This document shows positions 19,238-28,303 of a stretch of DNA of 64,000 nt, in pieces (the first letter of the stretch is position 1; each line of letters starts with the position of its first letter). This DNA comes from Desulfobacterales bacterium (GTDB lineage Bacteria > Desulfobacterota > Desulfobacteria > Desulfobacterales > JAEINQ01). The notes beneath the pieces were generated by a model that saw only the letters and a list, made by a program, of their open reading frames with translations, made no database searches and was not told the DNA's origin. The position numbers and the translations under genes are program-made. The stretch spans positions 1 through 64,000 of the forward strand of contig JAEINQ010000023.1 in the NCBI GenBank assembly GCA_016342285.1, in the 5' to 3' direction.

Positions 19238-19444
19238 TTTGAAAATGGAACACCCCCAACCCATTTATCGCTGCCGAGGGTATCACGGCCCCTTCTTTGA
19301 CGATATCCTATCACAAACGGCAAATTTATCAATCCCATATAGGAGTTGCGTATTGGATATTGAGCATTCAGGTAAAACCTTCTCTCACAGGAACGATCGC
19401 CTCTTTCCGGGTCAACCACGGGAATAGGCGGCTTAATGCCAGAG

Positions 19445-20542
19445 TTAAGCCGACACCACCCGGTTTTTCCCGTCCTTTTTGGCCTGGTACAAGGCCTGAT
19501 CCACTCGGTGGATCAATGCCTCCACCGTATCACCGACAGTAAAGGCGGTCACGCCGATACTGACCGTCACCGACAGGTGCTTGCCGCCGGGTGAACCATC
19601 GGTCAGATAGCTGGTATCGGCCACCGCCTTGCAGATGTGGCGAGCCTTTTTCATGGCGTTTCGAAGACTGGCACCGGGAAGAATCAGGGCAAATTCCTCA
19701 CCGCCGTATCGGGCAAAGAAATCCTCACCGCGAATATACTCCCTGCATTTTGCCGCCATGGAGATCAGCACCCGGTCCCCCACCGGGTGACCGTGGATAT
19801 CATTGATTTTCTTGAAATCGTCAATATCCATGAGCAGCAGCGAAAAGGGGCGGCGCATGACGCTGTTACGTTCGACCCGGCTGATCACTTCCCAGTCAAA
19901 GGCGCGGCGGTTGAAAGTGGCCGTAAGACCGTCACTGAGAGATTCAGCCCTTGATTTTGCCAGCTCGGCGTTCAGCGACTGAATCTGGTTGGACAGGCTT
20001 TCCACCTGGCTTTGGTCCTGGGCCTGCTTTTCGGATATGGTCCGGCGCATCTGCGCGACTTCTTCACTCAGCGATTGTTTGATCTTTCGAATATCGTCCA
20101 GATGGGTAAGTTTTTCGATTTTTTCACTCTGTTCGTAGACGATCTGGTTGTAATTCCGGTTTTCCGTATCGATGGTGGCCATGGCCTGGGTCAGCAGGTC
20201 GATAATTTCACGCAGTTCCTTTTCCCGAACCAGAATATAGTCTTTCTGCCTGGCGATAAAGCCGACAAGTCGTCTTTTGAATCGCTCAAAAACCGATGTG
20301 AGGCCGCCCTTGGAGGGCGACTCGAACAACTCTCCGGTCATGGCCTGGACATCGTCTCGAAACCCCTGGGCATCGAGTTCGCCGATGTCCATGGCAAAAT
20401 CCTTCAACAGCACCAGAATCGGGCGCAGGATCGCCAAGAATTCGTCCGGGTCGGGCCGTTGGGCCGCCGGTAAAGGATCCGGTGCCTGGGGTTGCTCTGT
20501 CCTATGGAATCGCCGCAGGGTAAATTTCATCGTCTTGTCCAT
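19445..20542 (-). CDS. Diguanylate cyclase (GGDEF) with helical N-terminal sensor
   Basis: Makes cyclic di-GMP. The C-terminal GGDEF domain (about residues 205-365) has RYGGEEFALILPG, LLMDIDDFKKINDIHGHPVGD and a matching C-terminal SIGVTAFTVGD. The first 200 residues are mostly helical with a coiled-coil stretch (IEKLTHLDDIRKIKQSLSEEVAQMR) and no membrane segment, so the enzyme is cytoplasmic. The track start is a TTG; the ATG of MDKTMKF is preferred. A short hairpin ggcttaa/ttaagcc overlaps the stop. It is followed upstream by the MinD-like gene with a 44-base gap and may form an operon. Confidence 0.9.
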   Translation of the reverse strand: MDKTMKFTLRRFHRTEQPQAPDPLPAAQRPDPDEFLAILRPILVLLKDFAMDIGELDAQGFRDDVQAMTGELFESPSKGGLTSVFERFKRRLVGFIARQKDYILVREKELREIIDLLTQAMATIDTENRNYNQIVYEQSEKIEKLTHLDDIRKIKQSLSEEVAQMRRTISEKQAQDQSQVESLSNQIQSLNAELAKSRAESLSDGLTATFNRRAFDWEVISRVERNSVMRRPFSLLLMDIDDFKKINDIHGHPVGDRVLISMAAKCREYIRGEDFFARYGGEEFALILPGASLRNAMKKARHICKAVADTSYLTDGSPGGKHLSVTVSIGVTAFTVGDTVEALIHRVDQALYQAKKDGKNRVVSA

Positions 20543-20586
20543 GGATGCCCATCCACTCAAGAACCGATTCGTGGACGGACACTCGT

Positions 20587-21357
20587 TTAGGGTTTAGGAT
20601 CCGTCATCAGCGACCGAATTCGGGTGCCGATGGCTTCCACGGCTCGGGCCGCCCGACCGTCGGGCGCTGTGGCACAAAACGGACGCTGTTGCCTCACCGC
20701 CTGTCGCACCGCCGGATCGCTGGGGACGCTGCCAAGATAGTTCAGTGTCACCTGCAGGTAGGTGTCGGCCACCCGGGCGATATTATCATAAACGCGGCGG
20801 CCCTCGTGGTCACTGGCCGTGTCGTTGACCACCACATGAAAGTGGTCCTTGCCGTAACGCTGCCTCAACACCTTGATCAAGGCGTAGGCATCGGTGACCG
20901 CCGTGGGATCCGGCGTCATGACCACGATGTTGCCCTGGGCATAGTCGTTGAACCATAAAACCGACGATCCAATACCGGCGGCCGTGTCCATGAGCACCAC
21001 ATCAAACCCCGTGGCGAGCCGGCCGAGGTATTCACCCAGGCGCGCCTGGTCTTCCGGCCCCATGCTCACCATTTCTGGCACGCCCGAGGTGGCCGGCAAA
21101 ACCGCCAGACCATGGTCCGGCCAGACCAGAGCGTCTTCAGGCTCGGCATCGCCCTCAAGGACGTCCCGCACGGTACGCCCCACTTCCAGACCCAGCATCA
21201 GGTCGACATTGGCCAGACCCATATCACCATCAACAATGAGCACCCGCAAATCGGCACGACTCAGGCAAAGCCCGAGGTTGACGGTCAGGCTGGTTTTGCC
21301 CACACCGCCCTTTCCGCTGGTCACACAGACGATCAGTGGTAAAGGATTCTCAATCAT
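20587..21357 (-). CDS. MinD/FlhG-family P-loop ATPase
   Basis: A deviant-Walker ATPase of 256 residues: GKGGVGKTSLTVNLG (with the signature Lys), switch IVDGDMGLANVDLML and VLMDTAAGIG. The DxGLANVD stretch is typical for FlhG/MinD2, which controls flagellar number or placement. A C-terminal membrane-targeting helix like that of MinD is not evident. Position between two diguanylate cyclases fits control of motility or cell polarity, but no flagellar gene is in the window. I prefer the ATG, with AAGGTG before it, over the GTG two codons earlier. Confidence 0.86.
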   Translation of the reverse strand: MIENPLPLIVCVTSGKGGVGKTSLTVNLGLCLSRADLRVLIVDGDMGLANVDLMLGLEVGRTVRDVLEGDAEPEDALVWPDHGLAVLPATSGVPEMVSMGPEDQARLGEYLGRLATGFDVVLMDTAAGIGSSVLWFNDYAQGNIVVMTPDPTAVTDAYALIKVLRQRYGKDHFHVVVNDTASDHEGRRVYDNIARVADTYLQVTLNYLGSVPSDPAVRQAVRQQRPFCATAPDGRAARAVEAIGTRIRSLMTDPKP

Positions 21358-21448
21358 GGTCACCTTGTTCGGTCAACTCAGGTATTAAAAAAAATTCTCC
21401 GTGAGCTCGGTAATCTCCGTGGTCAAAAATCGACTATTTACAAAACCG

Positions 21449-22195
21449 TCAGGATCGGAACAAAAGCCCTTTTTTCTCGGCATCGGTCACTTCGGTGGCG
21501 ACGGCTTGTGCCCGGCCCATGTCATGGCTAATCCGGTTTCGTCCGTCTGACTTGGCGTTAAAGACAAGCCGGTCCACCCTCTGGATCAGTTCGTGACCGG
21601 TCAATGCATCCTCGACGCCGTATGCGTCAACGCCGAAACTGGCCGTCACCTGGATCCGTGTGTCTCCCACCACGGCCGGTGCGCCATGCAGATCCCGCCG
21701 AATCCGCTCGGCGGTCATCAAGGCGGCCTGAAGCCGCGTCGCCGGCAAAATGACGAGAAACTCCTCACCGCCATAGCGACACGGCAGATCGATGCGTCGG
21801 ATGGAGATTTTGAGCTGTTCGGCCACATGCACCAGAACGTCGTTTCCGGTCTCGTGCCCGTAGGTGTCGTTGATCCGCTTGAAATGGTCCAGATCCAGCA
21901 TAATCAGGCCGGTGGGCAGGCCGGTCCGCCGGGTCCGCTCCATTTCCCTCTCCAGGGTGTCCATGAGGAATCGGTAGTTGTAAAAACCGGTCAGCGCGTC
22001 GGTCTGGCACATCTCCTCCAGTTCCCGGCAGCGCTGTCGCAACCGGGCAACCTCCTCTGTCAACGGGCAGGAAGAGAATTCGGCCGGACACGGGGTGAAT
22101 GGCTCGGAGGGGTGGCGCAACAGGGACTCCTTGATCGGATTATAGGGATTTGTCAAAATTCTGTTCCATTTGAACGCCTGCGACCTGCTGGCCAT
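21449..22195 (-). CDS. Diguanylate cyclase (GGDEF), start supplied by a mobile repeat
   Basis: A GGDEF enzyme of about 248 residues. Active-site RYGGEEFLVILPATR and LIMLDLDHFKRINDTYGHETGNDVL are intact, with a short coiled-coil lead (EEVARLRQRCRELEEMCQ) linked to it. The first about 18 residues (ASRSQAFKWNRILTN) are encoded inside a 102-base repeat that also occurs near 28.3 kb. The native start therefore was probably lost or is a weak TTG/GTG after the repeat. The active domain is complete. It is separated by 92 bases from the MinD-like gene. Confidence 0.85.
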   Translation of the reverse strand: MASRSQAFKWNRILTNPYNPIKESLLRHPSEPFTPCPAEFSSCPLTEEVARLRQRCRELEEMCQTDALTGFYNYRFLMDTLEREMERTRRTGLPTGLIMLDLDHFKRINDTYGHETGNDVLVHVAEQLKISIRRIDLPCRYGGEEFLVILPATRLQAALMTAERIRRDLHGAPAVVGDTRIQVTASFGVDAYGVEDALTGHELIQRVDRLVFNAKSDGRNRISHDMGRAQAVATEVTDAEKKGLLFRS

Positions 22196-22242
22196 TGACA
22201 ATGTCTCGTCGGGCCGGTTGCCGCTGACAATCCCTATGATAA
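22140..22242 (+). repeat. 102-bp MITE-like repeat, copy A
   Basis: The ends are atagggatttgtca and tgacaatccctat, near-perfect 13-base terminal inverted repeats (one extra t on the left). The sequence is about 90 percent identical, in opposite orientation, to copy B at 28304-28405, including tctcgtcgggccggttgccg. It overlaps the start of the GGDEF gene. No transposase is in the window. Confidence 0.85.
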
Positions 22243-22337
22243 ATGGAAATCGACACTGCCTGCCCAGGCATCACCATCTCCATGGATTATCGGCACCGGA
22301 CGGTATTTCTTTAGGGAAAAGAGGCCAAATACAGATT

Positions 22338-24623
22338 TTAAAGGCGTTCGATAAATTCGGCAATGGTTCGGTAAACCCGGTCAGAGCCCGGTCCGAGCAA
22401 TATGCCGTGGCGGTCGATGTTGACCAGGGTGTAGGTCTTGTCTTCACTGCCGAGTTTGTGAAAAATTTTCATTGAGCCGTCCGGGTCCACCACCGGGTCC
22501 AGTTGGGATTGGACCACCAGGGCAGGCCGGCGAATCTTTTCCAGTCGCGGCGGCAGGGTGTCCATGAGCCGCTCGAGTTCCCGTATGCCGGCAATGGGAT
22601 TGCGGTGGTAGTTGATATGGGGGTTTTCGGGATGATTTTCGACAAATTCCATCCCGGCACCGTCGATCCCCACCTTCTTCATCAGCCGGTTCCATGCATC
22701 GACAGCCGGCGCGAAGCGGGCGGAAAAGTCTTGAAGCCGCAGGGGCGGCGAGACGGCGAATACCCCGGCGACCGTGTCGACACGCGCGGCCAGGTCCAAA
22801 GCGAGCCCTGCTCCCGTCGAAAACCCACCGACCACGACCCGTTGGCACAGGCATCGGACCGCGGCATAGGCAGCGTCCACCGATGCCACCCAATCGGCGT
22901 AGGTTCGGCCGGCCAGATCCGGGGGCGAGGTGCCATGGCCGGCAAGCCTCGGGGCGTAGACCCAAAACCCTCGACGGCCGAGATACTCGGCCAGTCCGCG
23001 TACTTCCAAGGGCGCCGCCATGTATCCGTGAACCAGCACCACCCCCAGGCGGCGGGAGCGGCCCCGCACCAGAAAAGGCCGCCCCACCGACCGGTCCTTG
23101 GATTCACCCGGGACGTAAAATCGGTCATAGGCGGTGGCAAAATCCTGTTCAGCCCGGTTCAGCAGGTAACGGGCCGTCTGACGGCGAATCCACCATTTCG
23201 GTGTCAGGGCGATGCGGCCAATGGAACGGAGCAGCGGCCGGAGCGGCTCGATCTCGTTGGCCATGACGGAGATGGGATTGTCTATGCGGGCCCGGTGGAA
23301 ATCAAAAGGGGAACCGATGGCCTGGCGCTGGCAGATCAGGCCCTGGTCGGTTCGGGTCACCACGCCTTTGTCCAGAGCCAGGGCCATGAAATCCTCGGTC
23401 TTGCCGAACCGGTCGTCGGTGAGCAGATGGGTCTGGTCCTTCTTGAGGCTGTGATGGCAATGAATACCGGCCTGCTGCAATGGTCCGACGATGGACAAAA
23501 AAATCCGGCGGTTAAGGTCTTCGATATCGATCCTGCGCCAGAGCCTGGACCGAAGCATAACGGCAAAAAGATGGTCATGGTTGACCGTTGTCATGTCGTA
23601 AATGGCCCTCATGTAGGCCTGCATCACCTCACCGGCCGCCCGTTGCATGGGAACGCGGGAGGCAAGCACGTCGTCGAAACCGATGGGTCGCGCCGAGACA
23701 ATATCCGCGGCCACACGCCTGTCCGTTAGAAAGGGGGCGATGGCCAGAGGTTTTCCAATGCTGACATCGATATCCACCCCACCCAGCAGCATGCTCCCTT
23801 CGGTGATAATCTCTTCCATGGCCTGAGCGGACAGGTGCCCCTTTATTTTTGACGCCAGACGGCTGAGCAGGTTCTCTCTGGCCCGTAAGGGGTAATAGGT
23901 AACGTTGACCGGCACAATGTGGGTCTGTTGTCGGTCTATCCGCACCTCCGGAGCGATGCCGAACAACGCCCGGGTGCGCGCCGCCTCAGTCTCCTCTCCT
24001 TTTTTTGACAGGGCGATCAGTCGCTGACGATAGAATTCCGTCCTAAGGGCCAGCGCGGCCGCCCCGGTATGGGGCGGGTGCTTCCCGTCGGCGTGAATGA
24101 TCATGAACCGGCCCCGTTCCATGATCTTCTTGCTTTTGACCATAAGCCCTTCCGGATAGATGATCCAGGAGGCATCTCCGGTCAGCAGGGTCTTGACGAT
24201 GAGCAGGTCCCGGTGGGGGTTTCGGGTGGAGACGGTACCTACCCGGTCGAAAAAGGCCGACAGGGCCGGTGTAAACAGTTCGGCAGCCGCCAGGGACCAT
24301 ACCGGCATGTCGGTGACCCGATGGATGTGGTAGGGCAGCAGCAGGGTTTCGATCCGGGTGAAATGATTGACGACAAAAAGCGCCGCCCCACGGGGAAGGT
24401 GTTCCTGGCCGTGAACGCGCACCTGAGCTTTCAATAACCCTGAAAGGGTCTGAATGGCCAGGCCGGTGGTACGGTAGGCATAACGGTTCATTTTCGACGT
24501 CGCTTGGTGGTATTCGAAGGTTTTGTCATGGATCCCGGCCCCCAAGCCCAGGCTTTGGCTTGCCATTGGAAGGGGCTGCGTATTGAACTCCAGGTATCGG
24601 TTGACACCGACTTCGATTGTCAT
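22338..24623 (-). CDS. Fused 1-acylglycerol-3-phosphate-type acyltransferase and alpha/beta hydrolase
   Basis: A two-domain lipid enzyme of 761 residues. Residues about 60-300 resemble the PlsC family (FVVNHFTRIETLLLPYHI, a variant of the NHxxxxD box, and YPEGLMVKSK). Residues about 530-760 are an alpha/beta hydrolase: VLVHGYMAAPLEVRGLAEYL, nucleophile motif GGFSTGAGLAL, acid LDPVVDPDG and His in IDRHGILLG. The region between contains a basic helical linker. The Asp of the acyltransferase box is Glu here. Together the halves could remodel phospholipid acyl chains. No ribosome site is clear. It is divergent from the NIL-ferredoxin gene. Confidence 0.82.
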   Translation of the reverse strand: MTIEVGVNRYLEFNTQPLPMASQSLGLGAGIHDKTFEYHQATSKMNRYAYRTTGLAIQTLSGLLKAQVRVHGQEHLPRGAALFVVNHFTRIETLLLPYHIHRVTDMPVWSLAAAELFTPALSAFFDRVGTVSTRNPHRDLLIVKTLLTGDASWIIYPEGLMVKSKKIMERGRFMIIHADGKHPPHTGAAALALRTEFYRQRLIALSKKGEETEAARTRALFGIAPEVRIDRQQTHIVPVNVTYYPLRARENLLSRLASKIKGHLSAQAMEEIITEGSMLLGGVDIDVSIGKPLAIAPFLTDRRVAADIVSARPIGFDDVLASRVPMQRAAGEVMQAYMRAIYDMTTVNHDHLFAVMLRSRLWRRIDIEDLNRRIFLSIVGPLQQAGIHCHHSLKKDQTHLLTDDRFGKTEDFMALALDKGVVTRTDQGLICQRQAIGSPFDFHRARIDNPISVMANEIEPLRPLLRSIGRIALTPKWWIRRQTARYLLNRAEQDFATAYDRFYVPGESKDRSVGRPFLVRGRSRRLGVVLVHGYMAAPLEVRGLAEYLGRRGFWVYAPRLAGHGTSPPDLAGRTYADWVASVDAAYAAVRCLCQRVVVGGFSTGAGLALDLAARVDTVAGVFAVSPPLRLQDFSARFAPAVDAWNRLMKKVGIDGAGMEFVENHPENPHINYHRNPIAGIRELERLMDTLPPRLEKIRRPALVVQSQLDPVVDPDGSMKIFHKLGSEDKTYTLVNIDRHGILLGPGSDRVYRTIAEFIERL

Positions 24624-24671
24624 TAAGTTATGATGTTTTCAGCGTAAAATAAAGATCTTTCTGGAGGTGTC

Positions 24672-25097
24672 GTGTATTCGAAAATCCTGATTCTACGCTT
24701 TCCAAAAACCGAGGTCCAAAAACCAGTGGTCTGCAATCTGGCCCGGGACTTCGACCTGGTCTTTAACATTCTCAACGCCACGGTCTTTCCACGCAAGGAA
24801 GGAATGATGGTGCTGGAACTGTTCGGCACCCGAAAAAACTTTAAGGAAGGTGTCCAGTACCTGCGAGACCAAGGCGTCCACGTCAAGAAGGCTTCCCAGG
24901 ATATCAAGCGGGATAATCAACGCTGCACCCACTGCGGGGCGTGCACGGCCGTTTGCCCCACCGGCGCCCTATCCGTGCGACGCCCGGAAATGGAAGTGGT
25001 CTTTGACCATGACAAATGCAGCGTCTGCGAGCTTTGCGTGACCGCCTGCCCGGTCCGGGCCATGGAAATACGCCCCGTTACCCAGACCTTCTTCTGA
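24672..25097 (+). CDS. NIL-domain ferredoxin (two 4Fe-4S)
   Basis: The 141-residue protein has an N-terminal NIL-like ligand-binding domain (about 1-75) and two ferredoxin motifs, CTHCGACTAVCPTGA and CSVCELCVTACPVRA. Such proteins occur with methionine or homocysteine metabolism in anaerobes, and may pass electrons to a homocysteine-forming or tRNA-thiolation step. The start is GTG, strongly supported by GGAGGTGT. The next gene (mnmA-like) begins three bases after the stop, so they are one operon. Confidence 0.9.
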   Translation: MYSKILILRFPKTEVQKPVVCNLARDFDLVFNILNATVFPRKEGMMVLELFGTRKNFKEGVQYLRDQGVHVKKASQDIKRDNQRCTHCGACTAVCPTGALSVRRPEMEVVFDHDKCSVCELCVTACPVRAMEIRPVTQTFF

Positions 25098-25100
25098 TCC

Positions 25101-26159
25101 ATGTCTTCACCCGTTGCCATTGCCGTCAGTGGCGGTATCGACTCCATGACGGCGGCCTGGCTGCTCAAAGCCCAGGGCCGTTCCCCCATGGGCATCCACT
25201 TTACCACCGGATACGAATCGGCAAAAGGCTTCGGTGGAAACACGGGCGAGGCCATCGGCCGGCGCCTGGGGATCCCCGTAACAACCGTGGATATTGCCGG
25301 CCCGTTCCGCGCAAGGGTGGTGGACTATTTTGCCGATACCTACGCGCGTGGACAGACCCCGAACCCATGCATGGTGTGCAACCAGAGAATCAAGTTCGAC
25401 CTGATCCTGGAAACCGCGCTGGGGATGGGCGCATCCCACCTGGCCACCGGCCACTACGCCCGCTGTGCGACCGGCACCAGGGGGCACTTCCGGCTGTCCC
25501 GGGGCATCGACCCGGAAAAGGATCAGTCTTACTTTCTGGCCCGCCTCGATCAGCGTGCCCTGTCCCGGGCCATGTTCCCCCTCGGGGCCATGACCAAAGT
25601 CCAGGTACGCGCCCTTGCGGCCAACCAGGGGCTATCCCCGGTTTTTTCCGGTGAGAGCCAGGACGTGTGCTTCATCCCCCGGGGCGGTTATGGGGCTTTT
25701 CTTCACAGCCGCGCGGGTTTCACCGCCAATCCGGGTCCCATTGTGGACACCAACGGTAACGTCCTGGGTCGGCACCGGGGATTACCCTTTTACACGGTCG
25801 GCCAGCGCCGGGGGCTCGACTGCCCGGCCAGCCAGCCCTACTATGTGGTTCGACTGGAGTTGGAAAAAAACCGGCTGGTGATCGGTTTCAAGAAGGAGAT
25901 CATGTCGTCGGGATGCCGGGTCAGCCACGTCCGCTGGACGGACCGGGAGATTGACGCACCGACCGATGTGGCGGTCCAGATTCGATACCGCGGCCCCGCA
26001 TCGGCGGCCCTGTTAACGCCCACGGGCAACGGCAGGGCCACGGTCCGCTTTCACTCACCGCTGGAAGCCGTCACACCGGGCCAGGCAGCGGTCTTTTATC
26101 GCGGTGACGAGGTCCTTGGCAGCGGATGGATCAAAGAAGCCCTGCCTGCGGATCAATGA
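25101..26159 (+). CDS. mnmA: tRNA-specific 2-thiouridylase MnmA
   Basis: Catalyses ATP-dependent 2-thiolation of uridine-34 in tRNA-Lys/Glu/Gln. The PP-loop AVSGGIDSMTAAWLL is near the start, followed by CMVCNQRIKFD with a catalytic Cys, and SQDVCFIP with the second catalytic Cys. The central segment GHYARC and the C-terminal beta domain (VRFHSPLEAVTPGQAAVFY) fit MnmA. 352 residues is typical. It is translationally linked to the NIL-ferredoxin upstream, which may supply reducing power or sulfur; that is an inference. Confidence 0.92.
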   Translation: MSSPVAIAVSGGIDSMTAAWLLKAQGRSPMGIHFTTGYESAKGFGGNTGEAIGRRLGIPVTTVDIAGPFRARVVDYFADTYARGQTPNPCMVCNQRIKFDLILETALGMGASHLATGHYARCATGTRGHFRLSRGIDPEKDQSYFLARLDQRALSRAMFPLGAMTKVQVRALAANQGLSPVFSGESQDVCFIPRGGYGAFLHSRAGFTANPGPIVDTNGNVLGRHRGLPFYTVGQRRGLDCPASQPYYVVRLELEKNRLVIGFKKEIMSSGCRVSHVRWTDREIDAPTDVAVQIRYRGPASAALLTPTGNGRATVRFHSPLEAVTPGQAAVFYRGDEVLGSGWIKEALPADQ

Positions 26160-26225
26160 TGCGTCACCATATCACCGCATTGGATTGCCCCTAAAGAGGA
26201 GCTGCTGTGGGTGTTTGAAGTTCGA

Positions 26226-26415
26226 AGTGCCTAAAGTGCCTAAAATTAATGAATTCTGCCATATCTTAGCTGAAAAAAATTGGAGCGAAGCGACTCATTA
26301 ACTTTAGGCATTTCGAACTTTAGTGCATTTTAGGCAATTGCCGCCAATCTCCTCGGCATCGCCAATTGACTTTGACCACGCCCAAAGGACGTGGATTCTT
26401 ATTTCAAATTGAAAG
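26226..26415 (+). repeat. Left arm of about 190-bp inverted repeat around mtaB
   Basis: Begins with agtgcctaaagtgcctaaa and contains ccatatcttagctgaaaaaa, an internal mirrored copy of the gtgcctaaa unit, then gaccacgcccaaaggacgtgg (a hairpin) and atttcaaattgaaag. The reverse complement of 27741-27940 matches in the same order along its whole length. It ends eight bases before the mtaB ATG, so it must hold the mtaB promoter or ribosome site. Similar pieces recur at 45.4-45.6 kb and 58.4-58.6 kb. The 263-base gap holds nothing else. Confidence 0.8.
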
Positions 26416-26422
26416 ACCAGCC

Positions 26423-27727
26423 ATGCCCAAATTCCATATCACCACCCTCGGCTGCAAGGTCAACCAATGCGAATCGGCCGGTCTGGCCTTCAAGCTGGTC
26501 AATTCCGGCTGGCAGCAAGCCCAAGGCGGCCAGGCTGTCGACCTGCTTGTTATCAACACCTGTGCCGTAACCGGTAAGGCGGCCATGCAGTCGCGCCAGG
26601 CGGTGCGTCAGGCCGTTCGGGAAAACCCCGGTGCCAGGGTGGTCGTGACCGGCTGTTATGCCCAAATCGATCCCCAGGCCCTGGCCGACATCGACGGGGT
26701 GGCGGCTGTCATGGGCACCGGTGAAAAACTATCCATCGCCGACGCTCCAAACGACGATATCGACGATATACCAACGATCCGTTGCGCCGATGTCATGGGT
26801 CTTGAAAAATTCGACCCTCTGCCCCAATGGGGAGCCACCGACCGGACCCGCCCCTTTCTCAAGATCCAAGACGGCTGCAACGCCCACTGTACCTATTGCA
26901 TCGTACCCAGTGCCCGTGGTCCCAGCCGCAGCCTTGCGCCCGACCTGGCCCTGGCCCAGCTCCGGGCCCTGGCCCAGGCAGGGTTTCAAGAAACCGTCCT
27001 GACCGGCATTCACCTGGGGTGCTACGGCCATGACCTGACGCCGCCCACCACCCTGGACGATTTGCTCGGACAAATGGACCACGAGGGTGCCATGGCACGG
27101 GTTCGGATCAGTTCCATCGAACCCAAAGAGCTATGCAATGCCATTATCGATCGGGTCACAAACGCAAATTGTCTGTGCCCCCATATCCATACGCCCCTGC
27201 AAAGCGGCGACGACGGGGTACTGCGGAAAATGGCCCGGCCCTATACCCGCGACTTTTTCCGGGACCGCATCCTGACGGTGCATCGGCGAATACCGGATTG
27301 TGCCATCGGCGTTGATGTGCTGGCCGGTTTTCCCGGTGAATCCGACGCGGCCTATGAAAACACCTTTGGGCTTCTCGAAGATCTTCCCATCACTTATCTG
27401 CATGTCTTTCCCTTTTCCTCACGCCCGGGAACGCCAGCCAGTCGAATGGCCAATCCGGTGCCATCGGATGTGATCAAAGCCCGGTGCGCAGCGCTTCGAG
27501 AACTGGGCAGGGAAAAGAGACGCGCCTTTTACAGCGCATTTATCGGCCGCTCGGCCCGTGTGCTGGTGGAAGGGTCGGCCCCGTTGCCGCCGGGAACGCT
27601 ACGCGGTATCAGCGACCATTATCTTCCCGTCTTGTTTTCCGGTGACGGCGACCTCAAGGAAACCTTCGTGACCGTCCGTGTCGAGCGCATGGGGCCAAAT
27701 TTGGAACTCTTCGGCACCCGGGTTTAG
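26423..27727 (+). CDS. mtaB: tRNA methylthiotransferase MtaB (ms2t6A synthesis)
   Basis: A radical-SAM enzyme that adds a methylthio group to t6A-37 in tRNA. The N-terminal UPF0004 domain has three cluster cysteines (GCKVNQCES, NTCAVTGKA, GCYAQ). The radical-SAM motif is DGCNAHCTYCIVPSARG. GFPGESDAAYENT and SRPGTPASRM follow. The 434-residue length is standard. The ORF track starts 19 codons early inside the repeat; MPKFHITTLGC is the conserved start. The gene is embedded between two inverted copies of a repeat, possibly a moveable or invertible unit. Confidence 0.93.
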   Translation: MPKFHITTLGCKVNQCESAGLAFKLVNSGWQQAQGGQAVDLLVINTCAVTGKAAMQSRQAVRQAVRENPGARVVVTGCYAQIDPQALADIDGVAAVMGTGEKLSIADAPNDDIDDIPTIRCADVMGLEKFDPLPQWGATDRTRPFLKIQDGCNAHCTYCIVPSARGPSRSLAPDLALAQLRALAQAGFQETVLTGIHLGCYGHDLTPPTTLDDLLGQMDHEGAMARVRISSIEPKELCNAIIDRVTNANCLCPHIHTPLQSGDDGVLRKMARPYTRDFFRDRILTVHRRIPDCAIGVDVLAGFPGESDAAYENTFGLLEDLPITYLHVFPFSSRPGTPASRMANPVPSDVIKARCAALRELGREKRRAFYSAFIGRSARVLVEGSAPLPPGTLRGISDHYLPVLFSGDGDLKETFVTVRVERMGPNLELFGTRV

Positions 27728-27740
27728 AACCGGAAGATGT

Positions 27741-27940
27741 GAATTTCAACTCGAGATAGGAATCCACTTCCCGTAGGCGTGGTCAGAGAAAGCGGACTAT
27801 GCCGATAAGGTTGCCAACAAGTGCCTGAAATGCACCAAAGCTTACATTCCTAAAATTGAGAGGTCGCTTCGCTTCAGCTTTTTTCAGCTAAGATATGGCA
27901 GAATCCCTTAATTTTAGGCACTTTAGGCATTTTAGGCACT
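27741..27940 (-). repeat. Right arm of the inverted repeat around mtaB
   Basis: The reverse complement reads agtgcctaaaatgcctaaagtgcc, ccatatcttagctgaaaaaa, gaccacgcctacgggaagtgg and gagttgaaattc, matching the left arm with substitutions. The 322-base gap 27728-28049 also holds a further palindrome ccatgccttgagggcatgg near 27980, of the same hairpin type. Confidence 0.8.
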
Positions 27941-28049
27941 GGCCGACAAGTGAAACGGCATCTTTGATTGACTCCGGCCATGCCTTGAGGGCATGGATTT
28001 CCAGACGCATCTGAAATTCCTCGAATCCAAAGGGGATCTGAAGGGTTAA

Positions 28050-28286
28050 ATGAACAAAGACAATGTGTGCAGACCGGATCCAGCGATTTTGCTTGAATTG
28101 GCCAGGATGGAAATGCCGTTCGGCAGATATAAGGGGCTGCGGTTGATCGACCTGCCCGAGCCTTATGTGGTATGGTTTTCCCAGCAGGGATTTCCACCCG
28201 GAAAACTGGGGGAAATGCTGGCCATGGTTTACGAAATCAAAGTAAACGGGCTGGAATACCTGTTTGAGCCCCTGCGGGACCTGTAG
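28050..28286 (+). CDS. DUF3820 family small protein
   Basis: The 78-residue protein contains MPFGRYKGLRLIDLPEPYVVWFSQQGFP, the hallmark of DUF3820, a family of small cytoplasmic proteins, one member of which is described as quorum-regulated in Pseudomonas. AAGGG precedes the ATG. It stands alone, between the mtaB repeat and the second MITE-like copy. No function can be assigned. Confidence 0.85.
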   Translation: MNKDNVCRPDPAILLELARMEMPFGRYKGLRLIDLPEPYVVWFSQQGFPPGKLGEMLAMVYEIKVNGLEYLFEPLRDL

Positions 28287-28303
28287 CAAAGCAAACCTTG
28301 CCG

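Noticed and set aside
22503-23729. 408-residue plus-strand frame across the acyltransferase-hydrolase gene
   Set aside because: Antisense shadow; no motif and the minus-strand frame has intact catalytic signatures.
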